The notes under the pieces: model-generated | The model's input: the letters and a program-made list of their open reading frames with translations, nothing else | The model's database searches: none | What the model was told of the DNA's origin: nothing | Translations under genes and position numbers: made by a program | Shown: positions 37,469-49,037 of the stretch, one piece after another | Layout of the letters: each line of letters begins with the position of its first letter | Numbering within the stretch: the first letter of the stretch is position 1 | Assembly (NCBI GenBank): GCA_016584305.1 | Contig: JACEEZ010018558.1 | Span: 50,001 to 114,000, forward strand | Direction of reading: 5' to 3' | Origin: Chionoecetes opilio | Taxonomy: Eukaryota > Arthropoda > Malacostraca > Decapoda > Majidae | DNA length: 64,000 bases

Positions 37469-37820
37469 CTCTCCTCTCTCCCTCTCTCTCTCTCTCTCAT
37501 AAGAAACATAAAGAACATAAGGAAGCCTACAAAGAGGCCGCGAGGCCTACAACGTGGTAGTTCCTGTAAAAAAGTTCTCTCTACTCTCTCTTTATTTTGA
37601 ACACACACACACACACACACACACACCAACAATAAACCACTATAACTCCACCACCACACCACCACCACAACTAACAAACAGCTCATAAACAACAACGCCT
37701 AACAGCCTACAAAGTCTACCTAGGGCTAATTCTATATAGTGCAATATGTATAGATGTCGTCTGTCTGCACGTCTTATCCAGTAGCGGTATTTATACTTAA
37801 ATAATAATAAATAATCATCA
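36956..37820. repeat. Microsatellite cluster: (TA)n, (CT)n, (AC)n
   Basis: (TA)n at about 37115-37210, TAGTAGTA stretches at 37280-37380, (CT)n at 37388-37500, (CA)n at 37600-37627 and CCACCA at 37647-37672. No gene recognised. Confidence 0.9.
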
Positions 37821-38962
37821 TCGTTTTCATCTAGTTATCTACAAATTTTTTTTTCTGCAAATATTTCTACTAAAAAAAAAGTTGTTTTCGCTATATTTTT
37901 TTTTTTGCTTAGCAAATGGAATGTTTTTTTCGGAATCTAATTTTTAGATATTATGTAATCATTTATTTATATATATGTATGTACGTATGTATGTGTGCTG
38001 TGTGTGCGTGTGTTGTGTTGAGAGAGAGAGAGAGAAGAGAGAGATGATGAGAGAGAGGAGAGATGGAGAGAGGAGATGAGAGAGGAGAGAGAGAGAGGAG
38101 AGAGAGGAGAGTGCAGGAATTTCACATACTTACATAATTCAGATCTTTACCATCCACACCACTACTACTACTACTACTATACTGCTACTTACTACTACTA
38201 CTACTACTATACTACTACTTACTATCAATAAATACTTATAATGGAATAGTAGGAGTAGTAGTAGTTAATTAATAATATGATCATAAATACTAATTAATAG
38301 TAGTAGTAGCAGTAGAAGTAGTTCACACACACATACACACACACACAACAAAAATTACCACAATAGCAGAAAATATTGTGCGTGTTATAACAAATTGTAT
38401 ATGATAGTAGTAGTAGTAGTAGTAGTTGTAGCAGTTTGTAGTCGTAGTAGTAGTAGTAGTGTAGTAGTAGCAGTAGAGTAGTAGTAGTAGTAGTCGTGTA
38501 GTTGTAGCAGTTGTTAGTAGTAGTTAGTAGTAGTAGTAGTAGTAGAGTAGCAGTAGTAGTAGTAGTCAGTAGTTGTTGTAGCATTGTAGTAGTAGTAGTA
38601 GCAGTAGTCAGTAGTAGTAGCAGTAGTAGTTAGTAGTAGTAGTAGCAGTAGTATTAGTCGTAGTAGTATTAGTAGTAGCAGTAGTAGCAGTATAGTTAGT
38701 AGTTATCACTATGCAATTATTAACAGTAACTAATATGTCCACTACTACTACTAACTATCTACTAATATACTTACTACTACTACTACTGCTACTACGACTA
38801 CTACTACTATACTATTACCACCTCTCTACTACCGCAAATAATTAAACTCTTCGAACTGTCAACCAACATTTTATATCGACTACAAGCCTCATCATCACCA
38901 TCACACAGGTGGGGGGGAAATACTATACTACTACTACTACTACTACTACACTACTACTACGT

Positions 38963-38994
<32 letters not shown>

Positions 38995-39060
38995 CGACGA
39001 CGAAGACGATATCGTTCTCCCAGCAAAAAAAAAAAAAAAAAAAAAAAACTTCTGAAAGTC
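37821..39060. repeat. Microsatellite cluster: (GA)n, (TAG)n, (CTA)n, (GAC)n, poly-A
   Basis: (GA)n at 38019-38112, (CTA)n at 38160-38225, (TAG)n at 38404-38705, (CTA)n at 38742-38815 and 38925-38960, (GAC)n at 38963-39005 and an A run at 39026-39048. The coding-looking frames here are simple-sequence artefacts. Confidence 0.95.
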
Positions 39061-39269
39061 ACGACTATTGGCTTAAGAAGTGAATGACTCGGAACTATCC
39101 TACAGACTAATCACACCCCCTGTACTATTAATACTATCCCAGACCACCTTACTAACACCTGCTACCACGGCTTGTCTCCGTTTTCTGCCACTTTGTAATG
39201 GTTTTGAAATCCTAAAACGGACCAAAAATCTTCAATTAAAATGTTTTACACCAATGTTACAACCACCAA

Positions 39270-39720
39270 ACTATCCTTCCCACCACCCCTGCTACTACAC
39301 TACTACTTCCACCCACCCCTGCTCTACCACTACTACTTCCACCACCCTGCTACTACCACTACTACTTCCACCACCCTGCTACTAACACTATACTTCCACC
39401 ACCCCTGCTACTACCACTAACATACTTCCACCACCCTGTACTACACTACTACTTCCACCACCCCTGCTACCACCACTACTACTGCCACCACCCCTGCTAC
39501 TACCACTACTACTTTCTCTCCATCCCCTGCTACTACCACTACTACTTCCACCACCCCTGCTAATACACTACTACTCCACCACCTTGCTACCACCCCTACT
39601 ACCTTCCACCACCCCTGCCTACTACCACTACTACTCTCTCCAGCTGCTACTACCAAACACCCACCCCTGCTACTACCACCACACCACACACGCTACCACC
39701 ACTACCACCACACACACCAC
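39270..39720. repeat. About 30-bp minisatellite rich in CCACTACTACTTCCACCACC
   Basis: Repeated CTACTACCACTACTACTTCC followed by ACCACCCCTG, roughly 14-15 imperfect copies. Opposite strand is TGG/GTAG-rich. No gene. Confidence 0.85.
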
Positions 39721-40254
39721 TGTAAGCCTACCACTAACAACCACGACAAACCATCTTTGACCGCTGGCCCCTTCACTGCCGCTCTAGGGAAACACTGGTA
39801 CAGCCTCCCCCCCCCCCCCCGCCACCACACCACTCCCAGGGCCGCCCACACAGATACCCTGTACTGGCACTGATATAGGCGATATTAAACTATCGCTATT
39901 ATACTGAATTCGTACCGTAAACACGTAATTTATGCAAAGATGACAGCAGTGGAGTTGAGGGTAATAAGTATTTTTGTTTTTCATCAGAAATCATCGTATA
40001 ATGCGAGCACAGCCATAACATGAAGGAGGAAGACGCCCTTCCCCTTGCCTCGAGAACTCCCACTCCCGCAGCCACGTCAATACATGGCATACATCGATCG
40101 TCTTTGAGGAGAAAGCCTTTTGACTTGTGTTATTCAAGGATCAGTCCTTTTAAGGTTCTGTGTATAGTGCTGAGAGGAGAAAAGGGAAAGTTTACACTAG
40201 GACCAAATTGCCTACACAATGGAAGTGTGGTTTCTGTCACCTTACTGGATTCTA
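39721..40254. other. No gene recognised
   Basis: A C run near 39810. The frame 40020-40307 (plus) starts at a real ATG but has no recognisable domain or splice context, so it is not called. Confidence 0.4.
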
Positions 40255-40400
40255 AAGGTACGTCCACACAAAGCATTACGTTGCGCATTACGTTGCGCAT
40301 TACGTGATGCGGGAAGTGGGCAGAACGGGTGTGTGTCACCAAGGCAATTACGTTGCGGCAAATTACGTTGGCGCATGTACGTGATGCGGGCGGGACGTGT
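40255..40400. repeat. Short tandem GCATTACGTTGC motif block
   Basis: AAGGTACGTCCACACAAAGC is followed by several GCATTACGTTGC / GCATTACGTGATGCG strings. Related GCGCATTACG and CCCGCATTACG strings occur at 41031-41087. It may be the end of a decayed transposon. Not assigned. Confidence 0.35.
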
Positions 40401-40617
40401 ACTGGGGAATCATCCATAACATTGCCTGCTCGTACAGAGCGACGGTAGGGATGCATTTCCTTAATAATAACTCAGGGCTCACGATACATTGGATTCTGTT
40501 TTTGTCATTTAAGCGCCAAATATTGTCTATAAGCTGTACTTTTCAGGTTCTTATTTCTGTAGTTTTTCCTTTTTAACTTGCCATTAAACATGGGATGGTG
40601 CTTTACTAAGTTAAATA

Positions 40618-40920
40618 CACTAGGGTTGTGGCCAGGAGTAGCAGGGGGGGGGGGGCAATGGGGCCATGCCACCCCCCAATTCAACACACTACTTTGGAGT
40701 GTCGGGTATAGGTCATCAATGTTACATATTGAATATCATGCAAAGAACCAATAAAGACCCCCCATAGGGCTAATATGCCCCCCAAATTAAGTCATAATCT
40801 CAAAAAAAAATTATGCTGGGGGCTTACAGCGCCTCCCAGACCCCCAGGCTGGTAGGTCACCCACCCCTCAACCATCAGGGGAGGTGGCACCCCCAATTAT
40901 TTTTCATGGCTACGCCTCTT
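40618..40920. mobile_element. Probable short inverted-end element (MITE)
   Basis: The left end AGGGTTGTGGCCAGGAGTA with GCAATGGGGCCATGCCACCC matches inversely the right end GGGAGGTGGCACCCCCAATT and CATGGCTACGCCTC. About 300 bp with no coding capacity. The ends are imperfect, so boundaries are approximate. Confidence 0.4.
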
Positions 40921-41460
40921 ATTTGTGGCTTGCTCCAGGACGAAAGATCTCCTAGTCCATAAGTAGTGATTGTGTGGAACAGCAGGCGCGTAGGTGTTAC
41001 CTCAAAGGACAAATCAATGGCTATGATGCGCGCATTACGTCTGCAGAAGAAATGCCCCGCGCTAGATTTGCCTCCCGCATTACGTTTTCACGCAGCACGG
41101 CAAACCACGAAAAATCGAGTGTACAGAATAATCATAAAGGCAAAAAAGGTAAGGCCGTGTAGTCGAGGACCGAACACATTGTAAAGAAAAACTGTTCTCA
41201 CTACTCATGACGTCCCGTTGCAAATCAGAAGTTCGGAGATATAATGACGGTCTTACTAGGAAGGACCGTTGAGAGGAGATGATTGACAATTAAACGGAAC
41301 CGAACCCCATGTTTAACTCACTTGAAATATACTCTAACCGAGCCGAACCCCAGGCTGTAAACCCCTGATGAACCTAAAGACAAAATCCGCATCCACAACA
41401 AGGTCCGCGGTCAAAATATTCCAATGGGCAAAGAAAGATAAAAAAAAATTGAAGAACAGA
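40921..41460. other. No gene recognised
   Basis: Mixed-composition DNA with CGCATTACG strings near 41030-41090 and no convincing coding region. Confidence 0.4.
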
Positions 41461-41470
41461 GGCCGAGCAG

Positions 41471-41610
41471 CCCCCCCCCCCCCCCCCCCCCGTCTCTCGG
41501 GGCTCTTGCCGGTCCCACAACTTGATCCCCCCCCCCCCCCCCCCCGCGTGAGCAGCTGGGCGCTTTCCCGTTCCTCCTCGCTCCTCTCTCCCTCCCCCCC
41601 CCCCCCCCCC
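41471..41610. repeat. Three poly-C runs
   Basis: C runs at about 41470-41491, 41527-41546 and 41595-41610, separated by short GC-rich DNA. Frames through them on both strands code only Pro or Gly runs. The opposite strand has three G runs close together. Confidence 0.9.
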
Positions 41611-41805
41611 TCCCCAAGAAGCAGCGCGAGCCAATACTGCGCACGCAGATCCCAGAGCGGGGCGCTCACCAATTATCCCCCTCGTAATTTTCGTTGTTTT
41701 TTTTTTCTTTTTTTTTTTTCTTTTTTTTCGTTGAAATGTCTGGTGCTGTTCGTAAATTACCAAAGTTGTCCGGTCGGTCGAGTCGTCCCGTCAGGTCAGT
41801 GTCAC

Positions 41806-42295
41806 GGCCTCCCGCCAGGTGGCAGGCATGCTCAGCGGTCGTATTGTTACATTGGGCACACGGACACTTAGGTTCACCTGCACGCCCTCCCACGGCCCCT
41901 GTGTTGCAGGAATCATCTCTGAGACTATTGACACTTTCTGCTGCCTTCCCGCCAGGTTGCAGCATCCTCAGGCGGTCGTATTGTTTACATTTGGCACACG
42001 ACACTCACTGTTCACTGCACTGCCTCCGTTAGGTCCCCTGACCCCATGCCCCTGGGCAGCGAACGTCTCTTGAGACTATTTGAACACTTTCTGCCTGCCT
42101 CGCCAGGGGGCAGCATGCTCAGCGTCGTATTGTTACATTTGGACACACGACACTCACGGTTCACTGCACTGCCTTCCGTTAGTCCCCTGGACGACGCCAC
42201 TGACCCCTTGGTGCAGGAACGTCTCTGAAACTATTGAACACTTTGCTTGACTCCCGCCCCCCAAGGGTTGCAGCATGCTCAAGCGGACGTAAAAG
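41806..42295. repeat. About 145-bp minisatellite, 3.5 units
   Basis: Each unit contains CGCCAGG..GCAGCATGCTCAG, CGGTCGTATTGTTACATTTG, ACACGACACTCACGGTTCAC and ATCTCTGAGACTATTGAACA. Four starts are near 41812, 41950, 42103 and 42256. A T run follows at 42388-42420. The frames here run through repeats only. Confidence 0.75.
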
Positions 42296-42389
42296 TCCGC
42301 GGGGGGTAGTTGATATTGGTGGTTGCCGGACAGTAAATACTAGCGTAGGAATAAACGTCCGGCGGGTGGGTGATGGCATCGGACTTTTT

Positions 42390-42423
<34 letters not shown>

Positions 42424-42424
42424 G

Positions 42425-43135
42425 AGGATAATTCCTGAAAACTGTTGCGAATTCCCCGGACTTGGCGGTTCCCGGACCAGTGCTCCCCCCTATTAGTCCG
42501 GGAACTCGAGGTTGTGTTACTTGGGGAATTTGGGGTTTCTGATCTATTTTTGGTGCGATGTGGAAGTACTTGCAATCTGTGTGGGGCTGTGCCTTTACAG
42601 AGAGCTTAGCACCCATTTGCAAAACGTGGGGCGACGATATATGTGTGCAGATGGTGCAGCGGCGGGCAAGCGGCGGGTTAAAAGTAGCAAGCCACCGAGA
42701 TGAGAAGGGCGCAGTACCCTGGCTACTACAGCCGCTCCCCGGCGAACAAGGTTGCAACATATATCGTAGCCGTGTGGAGTTGTGAATGGGTTGCTAAGCT
42801 CTCGGGAATGGAACGGCTTTTTGCCGGCCCATGCCAGGAGCAAGTATGTGCGTGTCGCACAAAAAATAACCCCAGAACCACCCAAAACCCCAAGTGCTAA
42901 ATTTTTCTCGTGTCTACGTGTGTCTGTGTCGGGCGGGGCGGGAGGCTTACCTCTGTGTCGTGCGCCAGCAAGTTTCGCGCAACGGCTGAATATGGCTATT
43001 GTTTTTCCCGCGCTTTTTTACAAAAAGTATGTTTTAGGGAATAAGCGTGAAAATGAATAATTTTTTGTGGATTAGGTATTTTAAATGAACATTCAACATA
43101 ATTATGCAAAGAAAAAATGGGTCTGGACGATTACT
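42425..43135. mobile_element. Foldback-type palindromic element (third copy, inverted)
   Basis: It carries CAGAGAGCTTAGCACCCATT (42598) and its inverse AATGGGTTGCTAAGCTCTCG (42785). Its right flank TTTTTTGTGGATTAGGTATT and AATTATGCAAAGAAAAAATG is the reverse complement of the left flank in copies A and B. So this copy lies in opposite orientation and is cleaner than the others. Ends are approximate. Confidence 0.6.
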
Positions 43136-43495
43136 TTAATAGTACAGCTGATTACATAATTTTCTATTAGTTGCAGACAAGGATGGAGTATTCGTATTTG
43201 GTATTGGTATTCGAATACATTCAAATACAATATTTGGGTGTATTCGTATTTGTCTTCGAATAATTGTTATTAGAAATAAAAAAAATTATCATTCATATTC
43301 GAATACTTGGGAAAAGTATTCATATTCTTTGAATAATCTGATGAATAATTCTAAATGTATTATCAGAAATAACGAGTCGTGCTTCCTTACAGCTTTTCCT
43401 TCCTGGGTAGGTAAAGTAAAGATGGGGGCATATGCTAAGCTGCGCGTGGCATTCGGTGCTCATCTCCATGGCATTAGCCCTTAGAGCCTGTGGTC
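43136..43495. other. AT-rich block with repeated ATTCGAATAC motifs
   Basis: TATTCGTATTTGGTATTGGT, TATTCGAATACATTC and ATTCATATTCGAATACTTGG recur between 43175 and 43335. Similar ATTCATGAATACTTTC and AATCGTATTTGTATTTG strings appear near 48180-48230 on the far side of the satellite element. It may be part of a further decayed repeat that the satellite element inserted into. No gene. Confidence 0.4.
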
Positions 43496-43511
43496 GGTGT
43501 TGCTAAAAACC

Positions 43512-46500
43512 ATCTGGTAGCGTCTGGTACCACCCGGTACCGTCCGGTAGTGCCCGGTACTATCCGGTAACGCCCGGTACCGTCCGGTAGCACCTCGTAC
43601 CGTCCGGTACCACCTAGTAGCTACCGTCCGGTTCTACGCACCCTTAGTACCGTTCCAGGTACCACCTAGTACCGTCCGTTAGCACCTAGTACCGTCCCAT
43701 AGGTACCGCATAGTACCGTCGAGAACACAACAACGCACTAATAGTACTCGTCCGGTGTACCCACCATAGTACCGTCGGTACCACCTAGTACCGTCGGTTA
43801 CCACCTCTATGTGTACCCGGTCCCAGGTACCACATAGTACCGTCCACGGTGAAGCACACATAGTACCGTTACGGTACCACCTATAGTAACGAGTCCTGAT
43901 TGAGCACCTGTAGTACCGTCGACGGCAGCACCTAAGTACCGTTGACGGATAGCCAACAACTAGACCGTTCCGGTAGCACCAAGTACCGTCGTAGCACCTA
44001 GTACCGTCTCGGTACCAACTAGTACCGTCCACGGTAGCAACCTGTACTGGTCCAGGGTACAACTAGTACCGGTTCCCCGCAGGTAGCACCAATACGTACG
44101 GTAGCACCTAAGTACCGTCGGAGCCACCTAGTACCGTACGTACCACCTAGTATCCGTCCGGTAGCACTAGTACCGTCCACGGTGAGCACCTAGTACCGTC
44201 CGGTAGACATGTACCGTCGCGTACCACCAGTAACGCCGGAACCACCTAGAGGACCGTCGCGTACCAACTAGTACAGTCCGGTACCAACTAGTACCGTCCG
44301 GTAACCACCTAGTACCGTCCGGACCACCTAGTAACGTCCGGTACCACCTAGTACCGCCGGTACCACCTAGTACCGTCTACGGTAAAAGAACTCAGTTAAT
44401 CCGTCATGTCCAGCAACCTTAGTACATGAGTGTACCTGGAGTACCACCTTAGTACCGTCCGGTACCAACCTGTGATGTACAGCTCCCGGTTCCACCTGAG
44501 TTTAGTCCGTCCGGTAGACCTAGTACCGTCCGGTAGCACAAGTACCGTCCGGTATACCACCTAGTTACCGTCCGGTACCACCTAGTACCGTCCGGTACCA
44601 CCTAGTACCGTGCCAATACCACCGAGGAGCGTCCGGTACCACCTCACGACGTACGTCCAATACCACGAGTAACGTCCGGTACCACACACAAGTACCGTCC
44701 GGTACCACCAGTACGTCCGGTAGCACCTCGTACCGGCCGGTAGCACCTTAGTACCGTCGGTAGCACCTAAAGTACCGTCCGGTAGGCACCTAAGTACCGT
44801 CCCGGTAAGCCGCACCTTAGTACAGTCCGGTAGCACCTAGTACCGTCCCGGTACCACCCAGTACCGTCCGGTACACCTAAGTGACGTCCTTAGCGTAAGC
44901 ACCTAGTACCAAACGGCCCAGTCGGTACCACCTCGTACCGTCCGGTACCACCTAGTACCGTCCGGTTAGACCGAAGTACCGTCCGGACCTAGCCACCTAG
45001 GACCGTACGGTACCACCTTAGTACGTCCGTCCGGTACCACCTAATACTGTTCCGGTAACCACCTAGTACCGTCCGGGTAGCACCTAATACCGTCCGCGTA
45101 GCACATAGTACCGTCTCCTGGAGTGACACCTATTAGTACGTCCGGTTGAGCACCTTAGTACCGTCCGGTAGCACCTAATACCGACCGGTACCACCTAGTA
45201 CCCGTCCGGTGAGCACCTAGTACCTCCGGTTACCACCTGTAGTGACCGTACCGGTACCAACCTATACCAGTCCGGTACCACACTAGTATCCGTCCGGTAC
45301 CACCCAGGTACCGTCACGGTAACACCTCCGTTACCGTCCGCGACCACCCAGTTACCGTCCCTGGTACCACATAGTACCGTCCGGTTACCACCTTAGTACC
45401 ACGTCGCGTTACCACCTCGAGTACCGTCCGGGTACCTACCTAGTACAGTCCGTACCAACTATGTACAGCCATCCGGTACCACCTGTAGTACCGTCCGTAT
45501 CACCCTAGTACCGTCCGTGTTACACCATGCCTGAGTACCGTTCCGGTAGCACCTAGTACCGTTCTGAATGTACCACCTAAGCAGTACCGTCCTCGGTTAG
45601 CCCCTTAGTACCGGTTCCGGTACCAACTAAGACGTCCTTTTACCACCTAATACCTGTTCCTTTACCTACCTAGGTACGTAACCGGTTACCCACCTCAGTT
45701 ACCGTGATCGGTACCACCTAGTACCGTCCGTAGCACTTAGTACCGTCCGGTACAACCTCCGTACCGTCCGTGAGCACCTCGTACCCCATGTGTGTTACCC
45801 CCCGGTACCACCTTTGCAAGTACACGTCCGGTACCCATAATAACTGTTCACGGTACCTATCCGTCGTACCGTCCACGGTACACTAGTACCGTGCCGGCTA
45901 GCACCTCTGTACCGTCCGGTAGCACCTCGTACCGTCTCCGGTAGCACCTCTAGTAACGTCCGGTACCCCTAGTAACGTGCGCGGTAGCACGTAGTAAGAC
46001 CGTCGCGGTCAGCACCTCGTATACCGTCCTGTAGGAGATCCATAGGACCGTCCGGTTGCAACCTTAGTACCGTGTCAGACGGCATAAGCACTTATTAACG
46101 TCCGTTAGAACTAGTACCGTTCGAGTACCACCTAAAGTACCGTCCGTAGCACTTAGGACCGTCCGGTAGCACCTCGTACCGTCCGCGTAGCACTTAGTAC
46201 GTCCGGTAGCAATTAGTACGTCCCGGTAGCACTCGTACCGTTCCGGTAGCACCTAAGTACCGTCCGGTAGGCAATTAGTACCGTCCGGTAGCACCTAGTG
46301 ACCGTACGGTAGCACCTGAAGTACCGTCGGTAGACACCTAGGTTACCGTCCGGTAGCACTTAGTACCGTCCCCGATAGCACCTAGTACCGTTCACGACGG
46401 GTACCACACTACAGAGTACCTGTTGCCCCCCCCCCCCCCTGTTAGCACTTAAGTTGTATCCGTCCGGTTTAGCACCTCGACCGTCGGTAGCACCTAGTAC

Positions 46501-46815
46501 CGATGCCGGGAGCACTTAAGTACGTACAGGTAAGCACCTCGTATCCGTCCGGTAGCACCTAGTACGTCCGGTAGCACTTAAGTAACCCCCGTCCGGTTTA
46601 GCACCTCGTACGCACGGTAGCACTTACGATACCGTCCGGTAGCACCAAGTACCGTCCCTGTGTGCACCTAGTACCGTGCGGTAGCACTGATACCGTTCTG
46701 GTTAGCACATAGACCGTACGGGTAGCAACTAGTACCGTCCGGTGGCCACCTCGTACCGTCCGGTAGCACCTAGTACGTCCGGTAGCACTTAGTAACAGCC
46801 GTCCGGTAACACTGT
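43512..46815 (+). repeat. 20-bp satellite array
   Basis: Unit GTACCGTCCGGTACCACCTA (variants with TAGCACC in place of TACCACC), roughly 165 copies. The unit contains the palindromes GGTACC and GTAC. Units vary mainly by single-base additions and losses, which may be sequencing error. Three units remain in the right arm (47383-47440) on the other strand. Confidence 0.95.
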
Positions 46816-47291
46816 ACAGGATCATTTTATATCACTTATGGTGAATGTGAATTGTAATATATTTGCTAGGTTAACGACGGAGCAAACAGTTCATTTTTTG
46901 ACCTAACTCGTCCAAAGGATTGTACGCGAAATGTAGGGCCGACCGGTCGTGGCTTGTCAATATAGTATTCAATTCGTTTGATTTTTACAAAGTTTACCCA
47001 CCATTATTTTGCATATAGGCAGTCCAAAAAAAATATAAATTAGAAATTTAGCATCGAGATTAATTAGTAGTACGAATATTAATGTATTTCTATTATATTT
47101 TCATAAATAAATTGGTTGTTGATGGCGGTGCATTTTTATGACATTTATGACTGCTAGGAGAAATATTTTTTTTGTTAATTAAATTTATAAACTTAGAAAG
47201 TATATCGGATTAATTCTGATTCATCATTCATTCATTAATTCTGAGAATAAGCTGAATACATACAACCCTCATGGATGAATTAAGCCAAATT

Positions 47292-47336
47292 AACGGTGTA
47301 CTCGTCGTTTACCACATAAACGACGAGTAAACCGTT
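47292..47336. other. Near-perfect 20-bp hairpin
   Basis: AACGGTGTACTCGTCGTTTA, loop CCACA, then TAAACGACGAGTAAACCGTT. The arms pair at all but one position. It sits just inside the right arm of the inverted-repeat element. Confidence 0.85.
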
Positions 47337-47454
47337 ACCAAAACATATTCACCACATGGTATAAATAATCCTGTACAGTGTACCGGACAGTACCAGGTGC
47401 TACCGGACGGTACCGGGCGGTACCGGACGCAACCGGACGGTTTTTAGGCACACC

Positions 47455-47685
47455 CCCTGTGGTGGGTGAGGTCCCGATACCCCGGGACACAGGGCTAGTG
47501 TGACACCCGGGTTACCACAGTTACCTTCCCCAGGTTACCCCAGGTACCCATTTATAAACCCCGAAAGGAAGGAAGAACAGCTGGGTTAGCTGGTCGCCAT
47601 CTTGCCCTGGCCCGGATTCGAACCAGGGCCCGCAGATTCGTAGCCAGGCACGCTAGCCACTACACCACGGAGGCGACCACTTCCT
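47455..47685 (-). repeat. tRNA-derived SINE
   Basis: On the minus strand the head (47678-47605) carries an A-box TGGTGTAGTGGCTAGCG and a perfect B-box GGTTCGAATCC. The body reads TTTCGGGGTTTATAAATGGG, TACCTGGGGTAACC and GGAAGGTAACTGTGGTAACC. It ends close to the right arm of the satellite element. The head's acceptor arms pair poorly, so it is not a tRNA gene. Confidence 0.7.
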
Positions 47686-48253
47686 GGGTGGACGTGTACA
47701 ATACAGGTTCACAGGCTGTGGCAGGGCGGCGTCTGGAGTTTGGCTCAGTTGCCACTTGCCAATGGATGATGACTGGGTTGTCCAAGTTGAAACAGGCTCA
47801 TTGTTGGATTTATTCTCTACTGTTTTGTTGCCCCCTGGATATTACATGTAGTACAGTACTGCGGTGTCTCCCGGAGGTTACAGTGAATTCACTGTTCATA
47901 TAAACTGTGTGCCAGTCAGTGTAAACGGTGTGATACTCAGTCTTGATGATAACCGTTACAGTTCCCACACCCGCGATGAACCTGTCTAGAGTGTGCACCT
48001 AACGGCATTGCAAAGTATCAAAGTGACACGTTACGAACTAATTTCTAAGGATGTGAAGTGCGTTTTTATCACAAATAATTACAGCAGTACAGTAGTGAAA
48101 AACTGCTTATTGTCATGCCACATGCTTGTGGCATGACCATGTTACAGGATTACATCAAGAAATTATTTTTCAACGAAAAATATTCATGAATGCATTCATG
48201 AATACTTTCATCAGATAATCGTATTTGTATTTGAATTAATAGTTTTTCAGTGT
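47686..48253. other. No gene recognised
   Basis: Mixed-composition DNA. Frames at 47688-47903 (plus) and 47810-47998 (minus) overlap and lack recognisable content. Confidence 0.4.
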
Positions 48254-48387
48254 ACAGTAAAAGCCTTATAACTCGGCACTGTATAACTCGGAATTTGATA
48301 TAACTCGGCATGGCAAAGGCAAATTTTTTATTTTTTTTATTTTTTTTTATTATTATTATTATTTTCTTTTTTTTTACGCACCTATGC

Positions 48388-49037
48388 CTATAGCGCGTGT
48401 AGGCAGTGAGCTACAGGGGTGGGATGGTAGGCCCTGGAGGCTCACTCGAGGGCTGTGATGGTTGGCCCTCGCCCGTGGTGGCGCAGGCAGGATTGTTATG
48501 TGACGCCAGGGCCGGATCAAGGTTGTGGGGCGCCTGGGGACTCAGCTTTTGGGGGGCCCTATATTGCGGAACCAAAAAATTAAGCACTTTTGTGGGTATT
48601 TTGAGGCATATGATGTTTGGGGCAAAGAATGTTAAGCATAGACTGGTATCAAGAGATAAGGAGAAACAGAGAAGCCAAATAAGTTTTTGTTAGTTGTAAA
48701 CTTTGCCAATGTTTTTTATTTACTACTGCTTAAAGACTAATATACATATGGTGGGGGCCCTGGGGACTAGAGCCCGGCTAGCGCCCCCCCCTTAATCGAC
48801 GGCCCCGGACTGACGCCTGTGATTAGAGGCTGTGCCGCCCCCTGTGTCTCCATGCACTGACAGTCGAAGGTGGAGGAATGCCAGCGCAATGTGGGGTGTT
48901 TCTTAGGCCACTAGCCGGTTGCAAGAAAGAATTTCAAGAGTGAGATTTATGGGTCCACTCGGGATCGAAACTCAAGTCTTCGAGAAACGCTACTCCCCCC
49001 CCCCGGTCGACACGCTACACCACTCTGCTAACCCGCC
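48388..49037 (-). repeat. SINE-like repeat split by a small DNA element
   Basis: 48388-48507 holds the TATAGCGCGTGTAGGCAGTG ... TGGTGGCGCAGGCAGGAT part of the family at 4801-5100. The rest resumes at 48811 and ends in a tRNA-like head (minus strand: TAGCAGAGTGGTGTAGCG as A-box, GAGTTTCGATCCCG as B-box, near 49030-48950). Removing the insert at 48508-48810 gives one continuous repeat of about 350 bp. Confidence 0.55.
48508..48810. mobile_element. 303-bp hAT-like MITE with target-site duplication
   Basis: It is flanked by TGACGCC on both sides (48501-48507, 48811-48817; eight bases with one mismatch if extended), as hAT insertions give. Ends AGGGCCGGATCAAGG and CCTTAATCGACGGCCCCGGA are roughly inverted, and inner TGGGGACT / AGTCCCCAGGGCC blocks also match. 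No coding capacity. Confidence 0.6.

Larger units (their letters stand above)
43496..47453. mobile_element. Inverted-repeat element with one arm expanded into a satellite array
   Basis: The left end (GGTGTTGCTAAAAACC at 43496, then CTGGTAGCGTCTGGTACCAC) matches inversely the right end (CGGACGGTTTTTAGGC with GGGCGGTACCGGACGCAACC before it). The inner ends also match inversely: GTAACACTGTACAGGATCAT (46806) against AATAATCCTGTACAGTGTAC. The right arm is about 90 bp. The left arm contains about 3.3 kb of tandem repeats. The spacer (46834-47358) is AT-rich and shows no coding region. Confidence 0.65.

Noticed and set aside
40020..40307. 95-codon plus-strand frame with a real ATG
   Set aside because: No recognisable domain, ends in repeat-coded TLRITLRIT, and lies beside transposon-like ends.
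41368..41871. Pro-rich and Gly-rich frames on both strands
   Set aside because: They are produced by poly-C runs and simple sequence, with no domain or conserved motif.
43679..46825. Several minus-strand frames in the satellite
   Set aside because: They are the 20-bp repeat read through; the unit carries indels in almost every copy.
47605..47678. tRNA gene on the minus strand
   Set aside because: A- and B-boxes are good but the acceptor stem pairs poorly and the sequence continues into a SINE body. The same reasoning applies to 5106-5177 and 48950-49030.
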